In this document: piece by piece, positions 1-39,067 of the stretch
Numbering within the stretch: position 1 is the first letter of the stretch
Layout of the letters: each line of letters begins with the position of its first letter
Assembly: GCA_030340625.1 (NCBI GenBank)
Contig: JAOPHQ010006265.1
Location: forward strand, 328,721-392,720
Source of the DNA: Merluccius polli
Lineage: Eukaryota; Chordata; Actinopteri; Gadiformes; Merlucciidae
Direction: 5' to 3'
DNA length: 64,000 nucleotides
Translations under genes and position numbers: made by a program
Notes under the pieces: generated by a model
Told to the model about the DNA's origin: nothing
What the model saw: the letters and a program-made list of their open reading frames with translations, nothing else
The model's database searches: none

Positions 1-672
1 TGGCACACGTTGGAGGACCTTAGCCTTTCTTTGTCCTTTCTGGAAGAGGGCCTCAGCATTGTCGGTCCAGTTTATTGTTGCCAGAAAACCTGTGAGTCCA
101 CCATCTCAGTCTCCTTCTCAGAGGCCCCCTATCCATCATAACACGTTTCAAAAGAAGTATTGTTTAATGCTTCAGTGTTGCGTAGCCTATAAAACAACAA
201 CCAAACATATGCACCAATCTTGCAACACCTCTCTCAATGTTGTTATAGGGGTTTCAGGATGGCACAACACAAGCCTCCGCGCGACGACAATAACATGTCG
301 CCGCGGGGTTGTGTTGTAGAACGACGAACAAAGCCAGACAGTGTTGACATTCGTCTGCGCCGCGGGAATTGTTTCACAAACTTCTGTGGCCGGAGTGGAA
401 CGGAGAAAAAAGGCAGAGCTTGACAAATGCTAAGTGTCCCACTGAGACCAGGCCACAAATGACTGTTAACATAACTGTGTGTGTGTGTGTGTGTGTGTCT
501 CTGAGGTTTACCCAGTTATTCCTGACACGTGAAGGTCTGCCCTGGCAATATGGCAAACCTAAGAGATTGTATTTAGCTGGGGGAATTGCACAAGCAAGTG
601 ATGGAACATGCAATACGACGGGTCCAAAAGCAGTTCTACAGAGAACCTGGCAATATCGTGGGTGGGTGTATG

Positions 673-715
673 TGTTTATGTGTGTGTGTGTGTGAGTGAG
701 TGAGTGAGTGAGTGA

Positions 716-802
<87 letters not shown>
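673..802. repeat. Compound TG/TGAG/GA microsatellite
   Basis: A run of TG passes into TGAG and then about 40 GA units. Open frames across it are repeat artefacts. Confidence 0.97.
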
Positions 803-805
<3 letters not shown>

Positions 806-859
806 AATGAACTGGGAGTGGTCTAAAATTAAATTGTCTCATACAGAAGCAGGCGCTTT

Positions 860-965
860 ATCACAGAGCATTTCACTAACTAATTCCTGACGGATGGCTA
901 TGGCATTTCTAACAAATTACACTCAAACGATAGATCTTAAATCTTAAAACCTACAGCCTCTTTAA
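860..965 (+). repeat. Dispersed repeat family A, partial copy
   Basis: The block containing GGATGGCTATGGCATTTCTA and an ATTACACTCAAA-like segment recurs near 18225-18330 and 43375-43485 with base differences. That marks it as a dispersed element, probably MITE-like. Confidence 0.7.
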
Positions 966-1924
966 TGTAAGTACTCGGTGTTTACTCAACATTTATTTGA
1001 TTAAAAGTCAACTAAATGTATTTCAATTCAGTCGAATCCAACTTTCCACCCTGGGCTCCGGAAGGGAGGTATTCAGCATCTTGTTGCCCACAGAGCGTTC
1101 CTCTCTTCCCACAGATAACTCAGGCGAGGGGTGTGGCCTCACGAGACGCCCAGAGGAGCCGTCTCCAGAGGTTTCTCTTCTCTACCACCGCATGCTGCCT
1201 GCGTCGGCGGTGCTGACAACCACTTTGTGAAAGGCTCCTTTTGTTTTGGGGGTTTCGACGCATACTATGAGGCCATATCTGGAGATGAACGTCAAGCTGC
1301 TGCCGTACGCTTTGGTGAACCTGTGAACGATTATCCAAGCATGTCTTCAAAACAAAACTAACACAAAAAAAAATGTTTAGCGTAAGAAACGGTCTTCAAG
1401 CTCAGCACTCGCCGACACATTAAAACATTTATTGTGCGCTTCGATATGCACAATTAGGTGCTTAAAGTGAAAGTGCAGCATGTTTAAATCCCCCCCCTCT
1501 CATTAAAGACTGACGTTTTCACGGCGGGCCTTGGGGCATGACGGTGGGGGTAGCACAGAGCCGGGCTGTGGGCCTCCACAGTTGTACTGCAGTAGTGGAA
1601 AATGCCAACCGCAGAGTTGCTATAAACGGCGGTTAGCGGCGAGGCCTGCTGAAGCTCTGCCTGTGTCAGTGTGGACACACCCTCGCTTTCCTGCTGCGCC
1701 CGTCGTATTTAGGCCTAAACCCCCCCCCCCCCCCACCTACCCAGCTATCCCGGTAAACAACAAAAATCCTCATTCACTCAAAACATGTGCCGTTTGCTAT
1801 TTTTGCCTTCGTAAAGCGGGTGGCCATGTGTGAACATCTGTGTCGGGGGAAGTAGACAGATGTTCACAAATGGCCAGTCGAGGAACATTAGAAAAATGAA
1901 CGACGAACAGACAGACTGTAATAA

Positions 1925-3281
1925 GGTCCAAAGACGGGATTTATTCGATAGGTTCAAAAAAATAATAATACTGAGCGATATAAATATTACAAAATGGAAT
2001 ACTCTTTTTTTTAATTATTGTAAATACACTTAAAGACTTTAATGTTACCCTGGTAGTACAAATGCAGATAATGACAGACTTCACAATGACAGAGCTGAAT
2101 TTGGCGTTGAACAGCTTGTTACAGTTAAATACACTAAAACATGTCTGCCACTCTTTGACATAAAAGTCTCCTCCAACTTGCTTTCTCGCATGGACTTCAG
2201 GAAGAATATGCTGGCTTTCGCTGCCAGCGATAAAGCTGTAGTAGACGCATCATTTCAAACGTCTGCGTGTCTTTGATAGTTGCGATGGCCTCGATGCTCT
2301 TTAGGTAACAATAATCTTCTTCTTTTTTTTTTTTACAAAAGTCTTTTTACTCTGCTAGACTACAGCAGAAGCACTTGGAATAGACCCATGCCTCTCTCCG
2401 TCCATCCATAGAAGTACTTAACAATAACCGCATCCATCCATGCTAGCTATAACTGGTCTGAGCAAAATCATCGTTCATCCATGTCCGATTTACTATGCAT
2501 GGACTGTTGCTATTCCAGTCGTTTCGTTGGCACAGGGCTGCTTCACTGTGGAGAGCCCATTGGGCGTGCGCTCCACAGTGAACACAAGTGTCACGATCAC
2601 AGGAAAACTCCAGAATTTTATCTTATATGTAGGTTTGGAGTCAGCTAAGGTCAACCAGTGACAACAGGCTAGTGGCACAGACGGCGCCAAAATAGCCCGC
2701 AAGCCAAGTGCCAACCACCCAACACCAGAGCGGTGATTTTCCTCAGGAGACAACTTGTGTTTCAGTCACGCTAGACGGTCCTGAAAAGGTTATATAAAAG
2801 GCAGGACACACACCCAGGGGACTTTAATCACACCCCAGTCTAGCCTTGCTTTATGTGTTACATATTTGGTACAGGATTGCGTTCACAGTAGTTCATAAGA
2901 GGCCACTTAAACCAAGAGGATCCGCGCGGCTGATGTGATTGTCTGGCATATGTCCTATACACAGTACAGCTTCATGGAAAAATACAATAAAAATAACAAC
3001 GCCGCGAGACAGAGGAGAAACTTCAGGCGTCGGCAAACGTCCATCCAGCCTTCCTTCCTTCTTTCCTTCTTTCTTTTCCTTTACAGTTGCAAAGATATTT
3101 TCTTTCTTCTCTTCTTCTTGGGAAGATATTTGTGTGAGAAGTGTGGGTATACATTCAACACCGTGACGGTGTAGACTAGAGACCGGGGCCGTGCTGCAGC
3201 GACCGCGCGCGCTCTTCCGCTGGGTCCAATTGCACTTGAGGGTGAAGCAGAACCGCCACCACCGCCATGTTGCTCTACTCC
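1925..3281 (-). other. Putative radil 3' UTR
   Basis: This is the untranslated region expected after the stop at 3282, running on the minus strand toward a candidate AATAAA (plus-strand TTTATT at 1940-1945). It contains a stem-loop at 2542-2582 and no coding potential that I trust. Its end is inferred from the signal only. Confidence 0.45.
1940..1945 (-). terminator. Candidate radil poly(A) signal AATAAA
   Basis: The minus strand reads AATAAA here, about 1.3 kb after the radil stop. A variant ATTAAA (plus-strand TTTAAT, about 2010-2020) is an alternative. No transcript evidence is available. Confidence 0.35.
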
Positions 3282-29651
<26,370 letters not shown>

Positions 29652-30660
29652 CGTGACAACAACAACAAACAACAACAACAAAAAATAAAAACAACAACAA
29701 CTTCAAATGGTCGAGACGTAGCGGTACGTTTGAACAGTCAGGACCGCTCCATCGCGTCTCTCAGTGAGTCATCTGGATGTGCTGCTGCTGCTGTGGACAG
29801 GTCTGGACCCGGACCAGGACCAGGACCAGGACTGGTCTAGGACTAGAACCGCAAGTGCTTGCACTTGTCCGATGCGCTTTGGTTGATGCTGCAGCTTCCC
29901 ACGTCCATGTCCAACACCGCCAGGGAACCACTCTTGTTGTTGACTTTGTTGTTGTTGTTGTTGTTGTTGTTGTTATCCGAAAATCGAAAGTGGCGTTAAA
30001 TGTTAAATGTTCTTGTACTCCACGCCGGAAAAAGAAAAAGAAAAGAAAAACCCACAAACGCGGACTTTAAGACTGGACTCTCAGCTCAGCGCGAACCGGT
30101 CCCAGATATCCATCCCCCTCGGAGACGCACCGCGCCGACGGCCCGCACATCCCATAATAACCGCCTGATCCGTTAGCTGGGAGCGCCTGAGCCCGACTCC
30201 CTAAAGTCCCCCAGCGGCTGTGGACTCAACTAGTGTGGGTGAGGGAGGGGAGCGAAGGGGGGGGGAAAGGGAGGGGAGTTGTGCCGCTGCTACTACGACT
30301 CTTACGTCACTGGCCAATGAGCGGGCAGGCGGGACGACGGGTGATTATGGCCATGCCACTCGTTCCCACGTCCAGGCGGGAACGAGGATGCCGCAAATGA
30401 GCGTTATTGTTAGTGAGCGAGGGAGAGGGGGCGGGACTTTCAGTACATGGGTTTAGCGGCGAGGGGGGCGAGAGAGGGAGGGACTTTTGATAGATGGGAG
30501 GATATCGCTTTCGGATATTGCTTTGAAAAAATGTTTATCTTTCTTTGTTCTCCTCCTTGTTTCTGTTTCTTCTTGTCGTTTACGGGCGTAAACGACTCAT
30601 AGGAGGAAAACCGGAAACTGCGTTGCGGTAGACCGGGATAACGCTACAATCCAGGATCCT
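29652..30660 (-). promoter_or_regulatory. radil 5' UTR and GC-rich promoter region
   Basis: Upstream of the radil ATG lies a GC- and CpG-rich block, with the densest part at about 30070-30480. Trinucleotide tracts sit at 29656-29701 and 29935-29975. No TATA box is evident, which suits a CpG-type promoter. The transcription start cannot be placed from sequence. Confidence 0.5.
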
Positions 30661-31824
30661 CTCTCTGCCTAGGTGATGGGAAAACGACTTCACGGTGTAC
30701 AGAACAGTGAAGGCGAATGTGTTGATCTGATAGCGGGATCTTGGGGACTGCATCAATCTGGTCCGAAATTAGGATCAGATTAAAAAAATAATACTGTCAA
30801 AACAGCATATTGTCTAATAGGTCTGGTATTCTACATAAAATAAATAGGTGAACAGAGAACTGCCACTTTATGCAAAGTTTCTAACTATTAGTCTAGCTGT
30901 GTATGTAAACCAGCACTATACAAGTCTACACATTTTCCATGAACATCACCTCTCAAATCCACTACTAGTCTATGTCGCTATTTTAGGCACACGTGGGAGA
31001 AGGACCCCACCTTGTGGTCGTATCTCTCAATGTATAATGAACACATGTTCATTTGCATGTTGAGTACTACCATGGTTGAGTAATGTGTATTTGTTTTCAA
31101 ATTAAATTGGCATAATTTAATAGCATGGGAACGAAAACAAAGTAAAAGATTCCCCACTACAACACTACACACTGCTACAAGTACAACTGGTACTACTTCC
31201 ATTACTGCTACTTCTAACAATGATAATTGAATGAATATTATTTGTGTTTGTTCTATGCTCTGATATTTTACTAATGTGTCTAATCGATAAACTTGTCAGT
31301 GGTCCTGTGTTGTAGTTGGTCCTAATTGAGAAGCCTTAGAGGAAAATAAAGACTAGATATTAGAAACAGTAGGGCTTTGTCACTATATGGTCTAATCGCC
31401 CTGGTTTGGGTTGGGATACCGTATATAGATATAAGCTGCTATGTCGGCTGCTATACCTGCCTATATGTAACCATCTGCACTCTACCCTCGAGGTGTTATT
31501 TGTCCGCACATGCACGTTCATGTAGCTCATGTTTCTAATGTTATAGCCCAAAATCATTTGGATTTGTAGAGCCGTAGAGACGAGAAGTTGGGTCAAATGT
31601 ATTTGCCCAGCACAACGCATGCTATGTAGTATAAATGTATACTATATTACATTTGCTTAGGACATCATTTAGAGCTCAATACAGAGGATTGCTCATATTG
31701 ATTTAGAGCCATATTTATTTTCACTGTTGGGGTTATCAATCATTTTTCCAAATATTGGAGGAAATGGGATGGCCATGCTTTTTTTTTGTTTTCGGTAGTT
31801 ATTTCAAGCAACCAAGTGTTAATC

Positions 31825-31918
<94 letters not shown>

Positions 31919-32159
31919 GAGAGATTTAGCTTTTTGGGGGGGTATGATGATCTTGCAGGCGGATGTGAGTTTCTTTTTTTCAGTGCAACTGTGTAGAGAC
32001 CGTGGTCGCGTGGTTGAATGTATGTGGTAATAATACGCAAAGTCAGCTACAACTTACCAGAAACAAAGTACATACAACACACATATAGGAGACATGGAAA
32101 CAAAAAAAACAAAAAAGTCCTATACAGGACACTTTAAGCAACGCACAGCATAACCCGGA
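30661..32159. other. Intergenic region between radil and grap2, left part
   Basis: AT-rich sequence without recognisable genes. It holds a compound (CT)n-(CA)n microsatellite at about 31830-31918. I see no conserved protein signal on either strand. Confidence 0.5.
31828..31919. repeat. (CT)n-(CA)n compound microsatellite
   Basis: About 30 CT units followed by about 13 CA units. Confidence 0.96.
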
Positions 32160-32560
32160 GTATATGTAGTAGTAGGCTACGTATATACAGCGCGTGCGTG
32201 TGCGTGCGTGCGCGCATGCGCGTGGTGGTTCCCCCCCCCCCCTCGCGCACCACGTTTCCGTTGTACTGAGAACTCAGATGGGAGCGCGCGCGCGCGGCGG
32301 TGTCAGCTCCGTTATTTAGAGTCAGCGGATCCACCAGGCGTGTATGGTGGAGGTGGTGGTTGGTGGTGATGGTGGGGGGGACTAAAGGCCAGCCGTTAGG
32401 TGTAGCTAGCTGCTAATAGGGTTAGTGTTAGTGTCGGTGCTGCTGCTGGTGGTGTAAAATAGTGACATTGAGCGGGTTCACAAAGTTAAGTATGCCGTTG
32501 GCCCGTTTGCGTGCGCGTCGGTGAGGCGGTGTTACCCTCAGGTATCTGGAAACATTGAAG
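32160..32560 (+). promoter_or_regulatory. CpG-rich patch and possible noncoding first exon of grap2
   Basis: A local GC- and CpG-rich stretch (CGCGCGCG at about 32285-32297) ends at GAAG|GTAAGG, a strong donor at 32561. Being plus-sense and upstream of grap2, it could be the promoter and noncoding first exon. The next GC-rich candidate is the radil promoter. This is inference without transcripts. Confidence 0.35.
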
Positions 32561-33766
32561 GTAAGGCTCAAGCCATGTATGGTCTATGTCTGACTTTAGA
32601 GTTAAATCATTACATCTTTTCTTTTCTTTTTAATCATGTACCGTCTCTTGTTTGCGAAAGAAAGGAAGAGAAAGCAACATGAACCGTTGGCTTTAACCCT
32701 CTGCCATTGGCTGTAACCCTAGGTTACCCTAACCCTTGAGGTGGTAAATCATGTGTCAGGGCCATGAGCAGGCCGACCTTCAACAGGAGCAGCCATTCAA
32801 ATTCCCAAGCTGCTCATGTTTTAATCTGAACTGTGATGATTTATGTCGTTTTAATAACCTATCCAGACAGGCCGTTGGGGTTGGACCTCTACTAGTACAC
32901 TGGAGATGCTCACTGTAATAACATAATCTAAACTGTATGCTTGCCATTGTAGTCATCACCATATTGTTATTCATGTTTGTCTCCATATGTGAATTTGGAG
33001 CTGGTCAATTAAGTATAACTTTTACAATTTCATGTCAGTACCTTCCTAGAAGGTGTTTTGTGTATGCCACCCTGTTGTTATGGTGTGGGGACAGGTGTCA
33101 CCATTTGATGGTAAATCAGCACCGCTGATTTAATGAAGCCTGCTTGCTCACTGTTATTTGTTCTGCAAATGATCATCTAAAATGCTAAAATGCACAATTC
33201 TCAGTGCTCATCTTTTGACTTTGTTTTAATTATAGGCTTTCCCACTCAACTACTGCCCACGACCAACACCCATACCGATACCACCGATACCAACAGTATC
33301 AAGCAGTATCAAGTAGGCCTATTTATCCTCGTAAAGTAAATCATTGTAAAGTAAATCACACTGTTTTTCTTTATTTTTATTTTTATTTAGCTATTTGATT
33401 CATAGGTACAGCATCAACCTTGTAGGTAAAAAGTAACAACTAATAGCTTCTATAGATTTATCCACTCCCTTTACCATGGGAAGCTGAAACATATCCACCA
33501 ATAGGAATAGGCCTATTATGATTCATGGTAACTTTACAAGCACAGCTAGAAGTTGTTATTATGTTGTAGAACAGTAGGCCTGCGTACTTTCCCATTTGGG
33601 AACAGAAGCAGTTAATTTAAATGATTTTGCATGTAACAGCAGATACTTTGCCAACTGTACAAGCCTAGGCTATATTTACATACATGCTAATCTTAGGCTG
33701 CCTATCATATTGACTGATTGAACATAAGTGACGTCTAAACTGCAGTATTATTATAATGAGTACTAC

Positions 33767-33803
<37 letters not shown>

Positions 33804-34207
33804 TATTATAGACATTGGACCTTTTACCTTACCTTTTTCACTACTACTTGGCTTTTCCCTGATGTCCGGATAACAGTGACAGAGACATCAATTGAGGTCC
33901 TGCACAATTTAATCATGGATGTTTCAGATCTTCTGATTCAAGTGAAAGACTGGTAACCTTCAAACGGTAACCAAACACTTCTCTCATGTGTTCAATATTA
34001 GCTCAAGGCTGAATCACTGGGCAAGTGACGACGCCTCTCTCTTTGAGTTTAGAGTCGATGTTTCTGGAAGTCTTTTCAAAACAGCTTCAACAGCAGAATC
34101 CATAGACTTTAAAGTCATTTTAAAGACAGAATCCACATTTCTTGTGACGGGAGGCTCTGTGTTGTTTTCTGTTGCTCACTATCAATGGTTACATGGATTA
34201 ATGGATT

Positions 34208-34560
34208 TTGTCATTATAGTGTTAAGATAAGATAAAATAAGATTTATTAATCCAACAGCGGGGAAATTTGCAGTGTTACAGCAGCAAAAACAAAACCAAA
34301 CAACAAAACCAACGGACCAACAAAGGCAGCAACCTCTAAACCTGACACATTCAACACCATTTAACACGGTGTGACGTCCACTTCACATTCCCTATAGCAT
34401 GAAGCGTCAGTAAAAAAGCAAAATATAACGTAAAAAATCAAGATATAATAAAAAGTCAAATACAATTAAGTAAACAGACACAACGGTTGAGTTCATCTTA
34501 TTGCACATTGGGAATAATGACATTGCACATAGGGAATATTGATATTGCACAGTATATTCA
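34208..34560 (-). repeat. SINE/LINE-type 3' tail, minus orientation
   Basis: The reverse complement contains TTTCCCCGCTGTTGGATTAA followed by TAAATCTTATTTTATCTTATC, the typical end of several fish retroposons. The element extends rightward without a clear 5' end. Confidence 0.6.
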
Positions 34561-34936
34561 TATAGTTTTTTTCAAGTCAAGCCTACCAGACGTTGATTGG
34601 CTCGGTGAAGAATTCAGACCGAGCCGAGTAGGCTACCACTCAAGCAACTGACAACAGACCCTGAATATTATTAAAGTAAATATTAAAGTTGGCAAGATTC
34701 AGAGGGTTAAATCACCTAGCTTACTCCCAGGGCTGTGAATAGGCACATCATTTTAATGAACCGGTTTGAAGATGGATAAAAGCAATGATTTCATAAGCGG
34801 ATCTAGGTTCAGACCAGTTTTTTATGAGGTGTTTTTCACTAAAAATACATTTTGTTTGTTTAAATGCTCATGCAAGTAGTAATGGTCTGCTGGTCTGATT
34901 GGGTGAGCAATAAACTGAAGGTGACTCCACTCTCCT

Positions 34937-35296
34937 ATTAAAGGGTATGTAAACCCCAATTTTAGCAGGAGCACTTCCGACTATTACAAGTTTAGGAAAA
35001 TGAAGTCTGAGCCGTCGTAAAGGTTTTAGAAAAAACAGAAACATTGGCTTCCATAGGAGCAAATGCAAAACCCACGTCACACTCACTTGAACAGGCCACA
35101 GAAAACGACCACTGACTCTGGAAAAGCGTTTTTAGCTGGAAGTAGCAGACTTCTTGTATTTTGCAGAGAATTTCCCCCGTGAACAACTTTATACATTGCA
35201 GTCAAATATAACTGATATGTTTACTAACACTTTGAGACACAAATGGAACCGTTTTTAACTGAAAAAGGGGATTTCTGGGTTACTTACCCTGTAAAG
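34937..35296. repeat. MITE with AAAGGGTATGTAA-type inverted ends
   Basis: The left end TTAAAGGGTATGTAAACC pairs with the reverse complement of the right end, CTTTACAGGGTAAGTAACCC. The interior has no coding potential. Confidence 0.7.
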
Positions 35297-35514
35297 ACAG
35301 CAATATATTAACTAATGTTACCATTTATTCATCTTTATCTGATCAACAAATAAGTAGCCTATAGCAAATAATACATATACTTTTTGACATGAAATTCTAA
35401 TCACATGAACATCTTCTAAAAGTGTTTGGGATCTTGTCACCCAGTGGTGACTTTTACATTAAGCAGGAGGTGTTTCCACATCACCATTTCTTATAGTGCA
35501 ACCAGTAGCAACAT

Positions 35515-35705
35515 GCTTTTGACTATTTAGCAGACAGTATTATCCAAAGCGACATACAGTAAACATATTTGTCATTAAGGAGCAGGTAGAGGTTAGGGCA
35601 TCTTGCTCAAGTAAACCTACAGGTATAGGCTGTGGACATTGGGGATTTCGAACCCAGAACCTTTCAGCTGGCAGTCGAACACCCGAACCACTGCCCCAGG
35701 CCCCA
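35515..35705 (-). repeat. SINE-like dispersed repeat
   Basis: Contains TTTAGCAGACA with TATCCAAAGCGACATACA, then TTGCTCAAG, GATTTCGAACCCAGAACCTT and CGAACCACTGCCCCAG. This is the order seen in a widespread fish repeat of SINE or MITE type. Confidence 0.75.
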
Positions 35706-36544
35706 GACTGCCCCTTCACTTTTAACTGAGTTATTGTTATTCCAGGATGCTAATCGCATGAAGTGAAACAACGTCAATGTTAATAATTGATCTCGCTAGC
35801 GCGGCTTGTGTTCACTGGGCAGACAACAAAGCGTGACAAACCTACATTAATAATCACTTAACGCCTTCAGTCAGTGGTGTCAGTGGTTATCTGGCAGTGT
35901 TCCAACAGTGATCTCAGCCTAAGAAAACACTTTGTTTATCTTTTGGTCACAGCAAGACGTTTTGTTTGAATAAACCATGTGCTGATGATTCATTGAGTCA
36001 CTTCAGCTGACTGAAAATGCTCATCACAAGTTATCAGGGCCCGTATTGATTCAATTTGACTATTTGTCTGACAAGCCATCATCAAATGTAAACACATTTT
36101 CTCTATTCTCTCTCTAATCTATGCTTTTTTATGTACAAGCAATAAGCCCTATACATGATCAGTTGTTAATTAGCATTGAGCCAACCCAAACTGGATCATC
36201 TACTAAACAGGTTCATGCACTAACGGTGGGGCGTGTGTCGATATTAAAATCTAAAGTCATAATTATGATTAGTTTTACTTGTGATACTTACTATATTGTA
36301 TATACTTAGTATCAAGTGCTTCATATGTTTACTTGAGAGAATGTTAATGGGGAATTGTTCCAAAGTATCTGAAGGGATTGAAAATGTATGTTGTAGCATA
36401 GAAATCCCTTTACAATTGTGAGTGATAAAAGAGCTCAATTTTGGATGTTTTCCAAAATAATCTTATTATTTTCTTTTTCTTTTTCTCTTCCCTTTCTGGC
36501 CTAATCTATGAAGACATAGTAAAAAAACCCTGATCCAGCCCGGG

Positions 36545-36580
36545 AGCTCACTCTCTCTCTGTCTCTCTCACTGTCTCTCC

Positions 36581-36611
<31 letters not shown>
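36545..36611. repeat. (CT)n tract just upstream of the grap2 start codon
   Basis: A pyrimidine tract interrupted by GT and CC. It could serve as the polypyrimidine part of an acceptor or lie in the 5' UTR. Confidence 0.9.
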
Positions 36612-36616
<5 letters not shown>

Positions 36617-36617
36617 C

Positions 36618-38985
36618 ATGGAGGCTGTGGGGAAGTATGACGTTGAGGGGTCGGGAACTGGGCTGAGCTTCAGAAAGGGGGATGTCCTCAAGGTAAGGAA
36701 TCACCACGGCCAAAAGAGACTACAACTCTCAAATCTTACCTATAGCACATTTTTAAAAGAGACATATGTGATACTATTTGGTTTTGACTGATCTAACCTT
36801 GCCTTTTGGGTTTTATCTTAGATTTTATCCACTAACAATATGTGGTACATGGCCGAGATGCATGGACAGGAAGGATTTGTGCCACAAAACTCTGTAGATG
36901 TTCATATACCAAGGTGAATAGCTTAATGCTGTACCGTGTGCAATAATTGACAATGTTTTTAGTACGGCCTTTCCTGGTGTGTCTTTTTGAATGATTATTT
37001 TCCCCTGTTCTGTATATGTTGAAATTTGTTTGTCTGTCTTTATGATTAGGATTATTATGATTTGTTGAACTGTTGTGTCAGGACACTTTTGTAAAAAAAA
37101 AATAAAATCTCAAAGGCTCTCCTGGTGAAATGAATTAAAACAGTTTATGTAAACTAATATGTCTGTGTATTTGAACAGGAGTGTGCATGTGGATGTAGGG
37201 TTTGTGTGGAACCAGAACAAGAGCATGCTACAGTCTTAAGCTGTGTTTGTGTTTGTAGCTGGTTCCAGGAGAACACCAGTCGCAGCTTGGCCGAGGAGGA
37301 CCTGCGTAACAAGGATGTGGGACATTTTCTGATTCGTGGGTGCCAGAGCTCCCCTGGAGATTTCTCCATCTCCGTCAGGTTGGTTTTAACGTTTGCGTGT
37401 CTGTTTGTGTGTGTCAGTGTGTGTGTGGTTCTGTTGAATGCACATAGCACATATGTTTACCTCTTTATAATGCTGTATATTGTAGATGTTTACCTTGACC
37501 AGATGTTGACCGGTCCAGCTGAGCAGAATAGATACAATTCAGGCCTTATGTATTCATGAGAACAGCACAAAGGAGCATTTTCCCTGTCATCTTTTTTTCT
37601 GTTGAATACATTTTCACCATTATGCTCCCCATATGTTCACCTGGACTCTGCATAGCCTCCCTCTTAAACCCCCTACCCCCCCAAAAATGTCAATTATGTT
37701 TATTTTTCCATAGACATGAGCATGACGTGCAGCACTTTAAAGTGATCAAGGACAACAAAGGCAACTATTTCCTGTGGTCAGAGAAGTTCAGCTCCTTCAA
37801 CCAGCTGGTGGACTACTACAAGACCAACTCCATCTCCAAGCAGCGGCTGATCGTCCTGAAGGACGGCACCGAGGACAGCAGAAATCCTGACACCAGTAAC
37901 AGCGTAAGGCTTGTCATTACCAGGCTATTGGTGGAGGGTGGGTATAGACTAAGCCCATGTTAATAATAACACTTTAAAAACAATTGGCTGTGAACTTAGT
38001 TTATAGTTATTTTAGTTACTTTGTTAAAGCTATTTTAGTTACCACTGGTATGGTAATAGATAATGATCAAAATAATAATCAAAGTGTCTATCTGTCTATC
38101 AGTGTGAGGAATGTATATGGTAATGTAGATCATTTTTGCTACTTGTCTCCTTAACATTTAAAAAGCAACAGCATTCCAATACCAGAGGCCGATTGTTACT
38201 AAGCAGACGGCACAATAAAAAGTCATAAAACTCACAATCAAATAAAATACAACTGCATAGCATAGGATAACACAGAGTAGCCTAGCTGTTTTAGAGCAGC
38301 ATAAAGAAAAAGTTTCAAAAGTTTGCATCCAAGTCACATAGTCCATATCTCTTTATGGTTGTATATCTCTCCAGTTGTTCCTGCATAGTCTGTGAGAAAA
38401 AAATACAGCTCTGCTATTATATCGTCAGCTATGACTACACAGAGCTATCGACCTCACAGCCAGGTGCAGCATGCTGCTCATATGACTATCACTGTCACAG
38501 TTGATAGTCCCTGTCCTCATTCAAAGCAGCACGACCTCTATGGGAAGTCATCCTAAGGCCTTGTAGACGTTATTGTAATCTCAAATATGAAGTGAAAGAA
38601 ATTGAAACGCCCCATTCACCCAGATTAATACATATTGAGCTTGTCTTTAGATATTCATCTAAAGTCGGATTTGTGAGACTAACGTTATTGCAACAGGCAT
38701 TTTGACCCTTTCAGCAACGCTGTTAAGTGGACTATAACTGTAGTTTTTTCCTCAGAACGTGGGAACCATCGCGCAGGAGCTATCGAACCAGTTTGTAGCG
38801 ACTGGGAGACGGCGCCCGACGGCTGCCATGGCAGCGACTGCAGCCGCGCCTGAGGTGGGCCCATGTCACCCCTGCTGCATTCACAGCACAAACACACTGA
38901 GATTTATACCTGTGTGACTGGTTTACCTGCATGTGTGTTTTTAAATGTGTGTGTTTTTGTGTATTTGTGTGTGCTTGTTTAAATG

Positions 38986-39067
<82 letters not shown>

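Larger units (their letters stand above)
1..1924. other. Intergenic region downstream of radil
   Basis: It holds microsatellites (GT near 475-498; TG, TGAG and GA at 673-802), part of a dispersed repeat at about 860-965, short poly-C runs and a hairpin at 1821-1876. The first 90 bases are open on the plus strand and end in CTGTGAGT, but I could not recognise a protein, so no gene is called. Confidence 0.5.
32561..36617. other. Region between the possible grap2 first exon and its start codon
   Basis: AT-rich, with (ATT)n at about 33768-33800, a minus-sense SINE/LINE tail at about 34208-34560, a TIR-bounded MITE at 34937-35296, a SINE-like element at about 35515-35705 and (CT)n before the grap2 ATG. 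No coding exon was recognised. Confidence 0.5.

Noticed and set aside
1..92. Possible exon at the left edge ending in CTGTGAGT
   Set aside because: Open on the plus strand with a donor-like end, but the residues match nothing I recognise and the acceptor lies outside the window.
32690..32745. Telomere-like CCCTAA motifs
   Set aside because: Only a few dispersed, imperfect units. Not an interstitial telomere array.
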